Source of the DNA: Nematostella vectensis
Lineage: Eukaryota > Cnidaria > Anthozoa > Actiniaria > Edwardsiidae
Direction of reading: 5' to 3'
Length of the DNA: 64,000 nt
Assembly (NCBI RefSeq): GCF_932526225.1
Contig: NC_064034.1
Span: forward strand, 17,000,887-17,064,886
A program made the translations under genes and the position numbers. How positions within the stretch are numbered: position 1 is the stretch's first letter; each line of letters begins with the position of its first letter. Shown here piece after piece: positions 1 through 12,000 of this stretch. The notes beneath the pieces are model-generated. The model worked only from the letters and a program-made list of their open reading frames with translations, ran no database searches and was not told the origin of the DNA.

Positions 1-3000
1 GAAGAGTGCGAAAGATATGCGACCCAGCCGATCGCATACGTCTTGGCTTACGATAACGGTACGTCGATGTAATAGAGGACATGTATTTGTTGACCAGCAC
101 ATTTTTTGCTAATTTGCTTCGAGAATAAGCAAGAAGGTACTGTATTGTCTTACCTTGTATTCAGATGATAAAGTCAAAGATGTGACATGTCGCTATGCCC
201 CTAACTGGTTGACAAAAACACAGAGGCAGCGTGTTGATGCTGATTGGTGGGAAGAGACGCTTGCTTCTTACCGGCCTAAGAACAAGGTAAACGTCATTGT
301 CTGGCTGATTGTTGGAGACACTCCTTACCTGTCTACGAATAATGTGAACGTCATTATCTGGCTGATTGTTGGAGACACTATCCTTACCTGTCTACGAATA
401 AGGTGAACGTCATTGTCTGGCTGATTGTTGGAGACACTCTCCTTACCTGTCTACGAATAAGGTGAAAGTCATTGTCTGGCTGATTGTTGGAGACACTCTC
501 CTTACCTGTCTACGAATAAGGTAACCGTCATTGTCTGGCTGATTGTTGGAGACACTCTCCTTACCTGTCTACGAATAAGGTAAACGTCATTGTCTGGCTG
601 ATTGTTGGAGACACTCTCCTTACCTGTCTACGAATAAGGTGAACGTCATTATCTGGCTGATTGTTGGAGACACTCTCCTTACCTGTCTACGAATAAGGTA
701 AACGTCATTGTCTGGCTGATTGTTGAAGACACTCTCCTTACTTGTCTACGAATAAGGTTAACGTCATTGTCTGGCTGATTGTTGGACATGAATGCTATGC
801 TAGAAAGACTACAGACAAGCTGTAGAAAAGCTAGATGGTCGGCGTCGGTTTAGACAAGCTATAAATAAACATAAGGTTGATGTATTACGCCTCTGTGAAA
901 CAAAGTAGTTTCGCTAATTATTCGCAACTAAATCTGTTTGGTCAATCCACTTCTAATAATGGTAGCTTCTGCGTGCGGTTTTTGAATGATATCTCAAGAA
1001 TTGTGGACATGCGCTAATTTTTTTTCCTTAAAAAAATAAGGCTTTCCATTACTATTTTTTTTATGTTATATATTTTCAGAAAATGGAAGAGCTTGAAAAT
1101 AGCCTTCTCCAAGGTTTGTGCTATGTGGGTTTGTTTTCTTATTTTTGTTCATTCTTTGATACCATTTTGTTTTTCTTCTTTAGAAAAACAGCAGGACAAA
1201 CCCTTACCACAGAGTATTGGAGAATTCAAGAACCATCCCCTGTAAGTACCCCGATACTTGCTCACCACCACAATGACCCCTGTAATCCATCAAGTAATGA
1301 GGTACCTATAGAGGTAGAGAGGAAGAGGTATAATAGTACTTTACCATTGATTGCTAATACCATATAGCGAGGTACTTTACCATTAATTGCCAACACCAAG
1401 TAGCAAGGTACTTTACCATTAATTGCCAACACCAAGTAGCGAGGTACTTTACCATTTATTGCTAACACCAAGTAGCGAGGTACTTTGACATTGATTGCCA
1501 ACACCAAGTAGCGAGGTGCTTTACCATTAATTGCCAACACCAAGTAGGGAGGTACTTTAACATTGATTTCCAACACCAAGTAGCGAGGTACTTTACCATT
1601 AATTGCCAACACCAAGTAGTGAGGTACTTTACCGTTGACTGCCAACACCAAGTAGTGAGGTACTTTACCATTGATTCCAATACCAAGTAGTGAGGAACTT
1701 TACCACTAATTCCAACACCAAGTAGCGAGGTACTGTACCAATAATTGCCAACACCAAGTAGCGAGGTACTTTATCATTAATTGCCAACACCAAGTAGTGA
1801 GGTCCTTTACCATTAATTGCCAACACCAGGCAGCGAGGTACTTCAACATTGATTGATGATACCAAGCAGCTTTTGAAAATTAATCGCACACATCAACACC
1901 TATAGTAACGAGGTGTATTCAATACTATTAACAAGTAACGAGGTAGTAATATAGAGTGTCATTACCTTTTTGTAGGTATGTTCTACGCCGGCATCTTCTT
2001 AAATTTGAAGGTAAGTTCTCTATCGATTGCGCCTTCAATTTTACACGTCATGAGCTAGCAAAGGTAATATAAATACTGATTTGCAGTATTCATGTCTTTC
2101 CGATCACACCTTTCTTTGACAGTATTTATGGATTATGTTTTCGTAGCCATCTACCCCGAGTCTGCTGCCACTCAGGGTTTTATTCGAGGGGAAGCCGTGT
2201 ATTCCAGAGACTGCGTTCATTTGGTAAGTATGTATCCGAGTTGACGCGGTATTTATGTGAAAGGAGTAAGTCTGAGGGAAGCGGTACATTTCAGGGATCA
2301 GTAAAAAACATTTCACGAGTCTAAAGGATTCTTGCTTGCATTCATTTTTTTTTCAGTTACACACAAGAGAGAAATGGATGAATGAAGCACTAGTTGTTAA
2401 GGTAACTTAATTATAGCTATATCGTTTTGTTCACCATTTTTCTCAATGCCTTTGGTACCTGATTGTTGATTATATATTGCAGCAAGGAGAGACTCCTTAC
2501 AAAATCGTAAAGGGCAGAGCAAAGAGGGTAAGCCCGTATTTTATGACACATCTTATTTGAAGGAACCACTTACTGGGTCTTAGCGATTCTATTCGAGAGT
2601 GGGAATTTTTTTTATGCCAGTTGACAGTTACATGGATTGAAAACGGCACTAAACTCCCGAGATTAATTAGTATTACAATTTTTCGGGCGCTTATTTGATA
2701 TTTTACTCATCTAGAGGGTGGAAGAAGGAGCGCTGGGCACTAAAAAAAGCATTTAAAATATGTGTATTATGCTCACATGTGTTTTGACATAATCCAGAAC
2801 AAACCAGTGCTTGATGGAAAAGAGCCGACCATCGAGTTGTTTGGGAGATGGCAAACTGAAGACTACAAACCTCCACCTGCTGTTGATGTGAGTAAAGCCG
2901 CGTTGGAATAGCGACAGTATGGAGTAAAGCTGCGTACAAATAGCAAAAGTATCAAGTAAAGCGGCGTGCGAACAGCGACAGTATGGAGTAAAGCTGCGTA

Positions 3001-6000
3001 CAAATAGCAATAGCATTAAGTAAAGCCGCGTGCGAACAGCGACAGAATGGAGTAAAGCTGCGTACAAATAGCAATAGCATTAAGTAAAGCCGCGTGCGAA
3101 CAGCGACAGTATGAAGTAAAGCAGCGTAGAAACAACAATAGCATTAAGTAAAGCCGCGTGCGAACAGCGACAGTATGGAGTAAAGCTGCGTACAAATAGC
3201 AATAGCATTAAGTAAAGTGGCGTGCGAACAGCGACAGTATGGAGTAAAGCTGCGTAGAAACAACAATAGCATTAAGTAAGGCCGCGTGCGAACAGCGCGG
3301 TATCAGGCATAAAGCCCTGATACTGCAAGCTACTGGAAGATGTTTGAAGATATGCTGCGAAAAAGATCGAGTATCGAGGTCAATCCAAAAGATATTTGGC
3401 TAGTAGCAGCGTCAGTTATATCGATTCCGATCAATCAAGGAATTCGTTGGTTGAACTGTTTGCAATACGATCAACACCACATTGCCAGCACTACTGTGCC
3501 AACAGTATCGGACGGTGTTTGCTTTTGGGATTTGAGGGAGACAAGCTTGTTTCGCGAAACTCCTTTCTCTTGTTCATATACGCTGTTTGTGACGTCGGAA
3601 TCGCCATATTATGTTAAAAAAAATGTCTTCTCGTCTTATTATAGGGAAAAGTCCCTCGTAATGAGTACGGTAACGTGGAGTTGTTCAAGCCAACCATGCT
3701 TCCCCCAGGAACTCGCCACATCAAGAGTAAGTCTCACTATGTCTAGCTCGCCACACCAAGAGTAAGTCTCAGTATGTCTAGCTCGCCACACCAAGAGTAA
3801 GTCTCACTATGTCTCGCTCGCCACATCAAGAGTAAGTCTCACTATGTCTAGCTCGCCACATCAAGAGTAAGTCTCAGTATGTCTAGCTCGCCACATCAAG
3901 AGTAAGTCTCACTAAGTCTAGCTCGTCACATCAAGAGTAAGTCTCACTACGTCTAGCTCGTCACATCAAGAGTAAGTCTCACTATGTCTAGCTCGCCACA
4001 TCAAGAGTAAGTCTCACTATGTCTAGCTCGCCACACCAAGAGTAAGTCTCAGTATGTCTAGCTCGCCACACCAAGAGTAAGTCTCACTATGTCTCGCTCG
4101 CCACATCAAGAGTAAGTCTCACTATGTCTAGCTCGCCACATCAAGAGTAAGTCTCAGTATGTCTAGCTCGCCACATCAAGAGTAAGTCTCACTAAGTCTA
4201 GCTCGTCACATCAAGAGTAAGTCTCACTACGTCTAGCTCGTCACATCAAGAGTAAGTCTCACTATGTCTAGCTCGCCACATCAAGAGTAAGTCTCACTAT
4301 GTCTAGCTCGCCACATCAAGAGTAAGTCTCAGTATGTCTAGCTCGCCACACCAAGAGTAAGTCTCACTATGTCTAGCTCGCCACATCAAGAGTAAGTCTC
4401 ACTATGTCTAGCTCGCCACACCAAGAGTAAGTCTCACTACGTCTAGCTCGCCACATCAAGAGTAAGTCTCACTATGTCTAGCTCGTCACATCAAGACTAA
4501 GTCTCACTATGTCTAGCTCGTCACATCAAGAGTAAGTCTCAGTATGTCTAGCTCGCCACACCAAGAGTAAGTCTCACTATGTCTAGCTCGTCACATCAAG
4601 AGTAAGTCTCACTATGTCTAGCTCGCCACATCAAGAGTAAGTCTCACTATGTCTAGCTCGTCACATCAAGAGTAAGTCTCACTATGTCTAGCTCGCCACA
4701 CCAAGAGTAAGTCTCAGTATGTCTAGCTCGCCACACCAAGAGTAAGTCTCACTACGTCCAGCTCGCCACATCAAGAGTAAGTCTCACTACGTCTCGCTCG
4801 TCACATCAAGAGTAAGTCTCACTATGTCTAGCTCGCCACATCAAGAGTAAGTCTCACTATGTCTAGCTCGTCACATCAAGAGTAAGTCTCAGTATGTCTA
4901 GCTCGCCACACCAAGAGTAAGTCTCACTATGTCTAGCTCGTCACATCAAGAGTAAGTCTCACTATGTCTAGCTCGCCACATCAAGAGTAAGTCTCACTAT
5001 GTCTAGCTCGTCACATCAAGAGTAAGTCTAACTATGTCTAGCTCGCCACATCAAGAGTAAGTCTCACTATGTCTAGCTCGCCACATCAAGAGTAAGTCTC
5101 AGTATGTCTAGCTCGCCACACCAAGAGTAAGTCTCAGTATGTCTAGCTCGCCACACCAAGAGTAAGTCTCAGTATGTCTAGCTCGCCACATCAAGAGTAA
5201 GTCTCACTATGTCTAGCTCGTCACATCAAGAGTAAGTCTCACTAAGTCTAGCTCGCCACATCAAGAGTAAGTCTCACTACGTCTAGCTCGTCACATCAAG
5301 AGTAAGTCTCACTATGTCTAGCTCGTCACATCAAGAGTAAGTCTCACTATGCCTAGCTCGCCATATCAAGAGTAAGTCTCACTATGTCTTGCTCGTCACA
5401 TCAAGAGTAAGTCTCACTATGTCTAGCTCGTCACATCAAGAGTAAGTCTCACTATGTCTAGCTCGCCACATCAAGAATAAGTCTCACTGTGTCTAGCTCG
5501 CCACATCAAGAGTAAGTCTCACTATGTCTAGCTCGTCACATCAAGAGTAAGTCTCACTATGTCTAGCTCGCCACATCAAGAGTAAGTCACACTATGTCTA
5601 GCTCGTCACATCAAGAGTAAGTCACACTATGTCTAGCTTCCACACCAAGAGTAAGTCTCACTATGTCTAGCTCGCCACATCAAGAGTAAGTCTCACTATG
5701 TCTAGCTCGCCACATCAAGAGTAAGTCTCACTATGTCTAGCTCGTCACATCAAGAGTAAGTCTCACTATGCCTAGCTCGCCACATCAAGAGTAAGTCTCA
5801 CTATGTCTAGCTCGCCACACCAAGAGTAAGTCTCACTATGTCTAGCTCGCCACATCAAGAGTAAGTCTCACTATGTCTAGCTCGTCACATCAAGACTAAG
5901 TCTCACTATGTCTAGCTCGCCACATCAAGAGTAAGTCTCACTAAGTCTAGCTCGCCACATCAAGAGTAAGTCTCACTACGTCTAGCTCGTCACATCAAGA

Positions 6001-9000
6001 GTAAGTCTCACTATGTCTAGCTCGTCACATCAAGAGTAAGTCTCACTATGTCTAGCTCGCCACATCAAGAGTAAGTCTCACTATGTCTAGCTCGCCACAT
6101 CAAGAGTAAGTCTCACTATGTCTAGCTCGCCACATCAAGAGTAAGTCTCACTATGTCTAGCTCGTCACATCAAGAGTAAGTCTCACTATGTCTAGCTCGT
6201 CACATCAAGAGTAAGTCTCACTATGCCTAGCTCGCCACATCAAGAGTAAGTCTCACTATGTCTAGCTCGCCACACCAAGAGTAAGTCTCACTATGTCTAG
6301 CTCGCCACATCAAGAGTAAGTCTCACTAAGTCTAGCTCGTCACATCAAGAGTAAGTCTCACTATGTCTAGCTCGCCACATCAAGAGTAAGTCTCATTATG
6401 TCTAGCTCGTCACATCAAGAGTAAGTCTCACTATGTCTAGCTCGCCACACCAAGAGTAAGTCTCAGTATGTCTAGCTCGCCACATCAAGAGTAAGTCTCA
6501 CTATGTCTAGCTCGCCACACCAAGAGTAAGTCTCAGTATGTCTAGCTCGCCACATCAAGAGTAAGTCTCACTATGTCTAGCTCGTCACATCAAGACTAAG
6601 TCTCACTATGTCTAGCTCGCCACATCAAGAGTAAGTCTCACTAAGTCTAGCTCGCCACATCAAGAGTAAGTCTCACTACGTCTAGCTCGTCACATCAAGA
6701 GTAAGTCTCACTATGTCTAGCTCGTCACATCAAGAGTAAGTCTCACTATGTCTAGCTCGCCACATCAAGAGTAAGTCTCAGTATGTCTAGCTCGCCACAT
6801 CAAGAGTAAGTCTCACTAAGTCTAGCTCGTCACATCAAGAGTAAGTCTCACTACGTCTAGCTCGTCACATCAAGAGTAAGTCTCACTATGTCTAGTTCGC
6901 CACATCAAGAGTAAGTCTCACTATGTCTAGCTCGCCACATCAAGAGTAAGTCTCACTATGTCTAGCTCGCCACACCAAGAGTAAGTCTCAGTATGTCTAG
7001 CTCGCCACATCAAGAGTAAGTCTCACTATGTCTAGCTCGTCACATCAAGACTAAGTCTCACTATGTCTAGCTCGCCACATCAAGAGTAAGTCTCACTAAG
7101 TCTAGCTCGCCACATCAAGAGTAAGTCTCACTACGTCTAGCTCGTCACATCAAGAGTAAGTCTCACTATGTCTAGCTCGTCACATCAAGAGTAAGTCTCA
7201 CTATGTCTAGCTCGCCACATCAAGAGTAAGTCTCAGTATGTCTAGCTCGCCACATCAAGAGTAAGTCTCACTAAGTCTAGCTCGTCACATCAAGAGTAAG
7301 TCTCACTACGTCTAGCTCGTCACATCAAGAGTAAGTCTCACTATGTCTAGCTCGCCACATCAAGAGTAAGTCTCACTATGTCTAGCTCGCCACATCAAGA
7401 GTAAGTCTCACTATGTCTAGCTCGCCACACCAAGAGTAAGTCTCACTATGTCTAGCTCGCCACATCAAGAGTAAGTCTCACTATGTCTAGCTCGCCACAC
7501 CAAGAGTAAGTCTCACTATGTCTAGCTCGCCACATCAAGAGTAAGTCTCACTATGTCTAGCTCGCCACATCAAGAGTAAGTCTCACTATGTCTAGCTTCC
7601 ACATCAAGACTAAGTCTCACTATGTGTAGCTCGCCACATCAAGAGTAAGTCTCACTATGTCTAGCTTCCACATCAAGACTAAGTCTCACTATGTCTAGCT
7701 CGCCACATCAAGAGTAAGTCTCACTATGTCTAGCTCGCCACACCAAGAGTAAGTCTCAGTATGTCTAGCTCGCCACACCAAGAGTAAGTCTCACTACGTC
7801 CAGCTCGCCACATCAAGAGTAAGTCTCACTACGTCTCGCTCGTCACATCAAGAGTAAGTCTCACTATGTCTAGCTCGCCACATCAAGAGTAAGTCTCAGT
7901 ATGTCTAGCTCGCCACACCAAGAGTAAGTCTCACTATGTCTAGCTCGTCACATCAAGAGTAAGTCTCACTATGTCTAGCTCGTCACATCAAGAGTAAGTC
8001 TCACTATGTCTAGCTCGTCACATCAAGAGTAAGTCTCACTAAGTCTAGCTCGCCACATCAAGAGTAAGTCTCACTACGTCTAGCTCGTCACATCAAGAGT
8101 AAGTCTCACTATGTCTAGCTCGTCACATCAAGAGTAAGTCTCACTATGTCTAGCTCGCCACATCAAGAGTAAGTCTCACTAAGTCTAGCTCGCCACATCA
8201 AGAGTAAGTCTCACTACGTCTAGCTCGTCACATCAAGAGTAAGTCTCACTATGTCTAGCTCGCCACATCAAGAGTAAGTCTCACTATGTCTAGCTTCCAC
8301 ATCAAGACTAAGTCTCACTATGTCTAGCTCGCCACATCAAGAGTAAGTCTCACTATGTCTAGCTTCCACATCAAGACTAAGTCTCACTATGTCTAGCTCG
8401 CCACATCAAGAGTAAGTCTCACTATGTCTAGCTCGCCACACCAAGAGTAAGTCTCAGTATGTCTAGCTCGCCACACCAAGAGTAAGTCTCACTACGTCCA
8501 GCTCGCCACATCAAGAGTAAGTCTCACTACGTCTCGCTCGTCACATCAAGAGTAAGTCTCACTATGTCTAGCTCGCCACATCAAGAGTAAGTCTCACTAT
8601 GTCTAGCTCGTCACATCAAGAGTAAGTCTCAGTATGTCTAGCTCGCCACACCAAGAGTAAGTCTCACTATGTCTAGCTCGTCACATCAAGAGTAAGTCTC
8701 ACTATGTCTAGCTCGTCACATCAAGAGTAAGTCTCACTATGTCTAGCTCGCCACATCAAGAGTAAGTCTCACTATGTCTAGCTCGTCACATCAAGAGTAA
8801 GTCTCAGTATGTCTAGCTCGCCACACCAAGAGTAAGTCTCACTATGTCTAGCTCGTCACATCAAGAGTAAGTCTCACTATGTCTAGCTCGTCACATCAAG
8901 AGTAAGTCTAACTATGTCTAGCTCGCCACATCAAGAGTAAGTCTCAGTATGTCTAGCTCGCCACATCAAGAGTAAGTCTCAGTATGTCTAGCTCGCCACA

Positions 9001-12000
9001 CCAAGAGTAAGTCTCAGTATGTCTAGCTCGCCACACCAAGAGTAAGTCTCAGTATGTCTAGCTCGCCACATCAAGAGTAAGTCTCACTATGTCTAGCTCG
9101 TCACATCAAGAGTAAGTCTCACTAAGTCTAGCTCGCCACATCAAGAGTAAGTCTCACTACGTCTAGCTCGTCACATCAAGAGTAAGTCTCACTATGTCTA
9201 GCTCGTCACATCAAGAGTAAGTCTCACTATGTCTAGCTCGCCACATCAAGAGTAAGTCTCACTATGTCTAGCTTCCACATCAAGAGTAAGTCTCACTATG
9301 TCTAGGATTTGGGGTGATTGTACAGATGGTGATAATTTTGGCAAATTGGTTCAGTCACTGTAAGATTGATACCACCAAGAATCCAAATTTATGTACATTT
9401 TATGTATGTTTTTGTTCTGTTTGTAGTTCCCGGTATTGTGAAAATGGCGCGCAAGCTAGGTATTGATGCCGCTCAAGCTGTAATTGGATTCGACTTCCAC
9501 TGTGGTTTCTCCCACCCCATGTAAGTTCCACTCGCCAGCACCAACGGCAGGAGCCTTACAATAAATATCTGTTTTACAAACACTCACAGTGTTTGTCTGT
9601 GTTAAAGACGCGAGAAACTCGTTGTGTGTTTTGAATTTTGTATGTTTATATAGCATTGACGGTTGTATGTGTTTATATAGCATTGACGGTTGTATGTGTT
9701 TATATAGCATTGACGGTTGTGTGTTTATATAGCATTGATGGTTGTATGTTCTTATATAGCATTGCCGGTTGTATGTGTTTATATAGCATGACGGTTGTAT
9801 GTGTTTATATAGCATTGCCGGTTGTATGTTTTTATATAGCATTGCCGGTTGTATGTGTTTATATAGCATTGATGGTTGTATGTTTTTATAAAGCATTGCC
9901 GGTTGTATGTGTTTATATAGCATTGACGGATGTATGAGTTTATATAGCATTGACGGTTGTATGTGTTTATATAGCATCGCCGGTTGTATGTGTTTATATA
10001 GCAGTGACGGTTGTATGTTTTTATATAACATTGCCGGTTGTATATGTTTATATAACATTGACGGTTGTATGAGTTTATATAGCATTGATTGTTGTATGTT
10101 TTTATATAGCATTGACAGTTTGAGTTTATATAGCATTGCCGGTTGTATGTGTTTAATATAGCATTGCCGGTTGTATATGTTTATATAGCATTGACGGTTA
10201 TATGTTTATATAGCATTGACGGTTGTATGTGTTTATATAGCATTGACTTGTATGTGTTTTTATAACATTGACGGTTGTATGTGTTTATATAACATTGACG
10301 GTTGTATGTGTTTATATAGCATTGACGGTTGTATGTGTTTATATAGCATTGACGGTTGTGTGTGTTTATATAGCATTGACAGTTGTATGTGTTTATATAG
10401 CATTGACGGTTGTATGTGTTTATATAGCATTGACGGTGTCGTGGTGTGCGAGGAACACGTGGATACTTTGATGGATGCATGGCGTCAGGAACAAGAGGAG
10501 CAAAAGCGTAAGAAGGAAGAGGTGAGTGATGATGAACTAAAGGTGTATGGAGGAAGACGTAAGTGATGGTGAACTAAAGGTGTATGGAGGAAGACGTAGG
10601 TGATGATGAACTAAAGGTGTATGGAGGAAGACGTAGGTGATGATGAACCAAAGGTGTATGGAGGCAGACGTAGGTGATGATGAACTAAAGGTGTATGGAG
10701 AAAGACGTAGGTGATGATGAACTAAAGGTGTATGGAGGAAGACGGAGGTGATGATGAACTATAGGTGTATGGAGGAAGACGTAGGTGATGATGAACTAAA
10801 GGTGTATGGAGGAAGACGTAGGTGATGATGAACTAAAGGTGTATGGAGGAAGACGTATGTGATGATGATCTAAAGGTGTATGGAGGAAGACGTAGGTGAT
10901 GATGATCTAAAGGTGTATGGAGGAAGACGTAGGTGATGATGAACTAAAGGTGTATGGAGGAAGACGTAGATGATGATGAACTAAAGGTGTATGGAGGAAG
11001 ACGTAGGTGATGATGAACTAAATGTGTATGGAGGAAGACGTAGTTGATGATGAACTAAAGGTGTATGGAGGAAGACGTAGGTGATGATGAACTAAAGGTT
11101 TATGGAGGAAGACGTAGGTGATGATGAACTAAAGGTGTATGGAGGAAGACGTATGTGATGATGATCTAAAGGTGTATGGAGGAAGACGTAGGTGATGATG
11201 AACTAAAGGTGTATGGAGGAAGACGTAGATGATGATGAACTAAAGGTGTATGGAGAAAGACGTAGGTGATGATGAACTAAAGGTGTATGGAGGAAGACGG
11301 AGGTGATGATGAACTATAGGTGTATGGAGGAAGACGTAGGTGATGATGATCTAAAGGTGTATGGAGGAAGACGTAGGTGATGATGAACTAAAGGTGTATG
11401 GAGGAAGACGTAGATGATGATGAACTAAAGGTGTATGGAGGAAGACGTAGGTGATGATGAACTAAATGTGTATGGAGGAAGACGTAGTTGATGATGAACT
11501 AAAGGTGTATGGAGGAAGACGTAGGTGATGATGAACTAAAGGTTTATGGAGGAAGACGTAGGTGATGATGAACTAAAGGTGTATGGAGGAAGACGTATGT
11601 GATGATGATCTAAAGGTGTATGGAGGAAGACGTAGGTGATGATGAACTAAAGGTGTATGGAGGAAGACGTAGATGATGATGAACTAAAGGTGTATGGAGG
11701 AAGACGTAGGTGATGATGACCTAAAGGTATATGGAGGAAGACATAGATGATGATGAACTTAATGTGTATGGAGGAAGACGTAGGTGATGAACTAAGGAGC
11801 TGAGGAGTAAGGAAGACGTAGGTGATGATGAACTAAAGGTGTATGGAGGAAGACGTATGTGATGATGAACTAAAGGTGTATGGAGGAAGACGTAGATGAT
11901 GATGAACTAAATGTGTATGGAGGAAGACGTAGGTGATGATGAACTAAAGGTGTATGGAGGAAGACGTAGGTGATGATGAACTAAAGGTTTATGGAGGAAG

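Noticed and set aside
3712-9305. CRISPR-like regular repeats
   Set aside because: Units are contiguous 35-mers with no unique spacers, in a eukaryotic intron, and derived from the exon boundary.
9456-10480. Long ORFs on both strands (MLYKHIQPS-type and CLYSIDG-type)
   Set aside because: Read-through of a 27-bp repeat. Only the last plus-strand copies are relevant, as acceptor sites of XPC.
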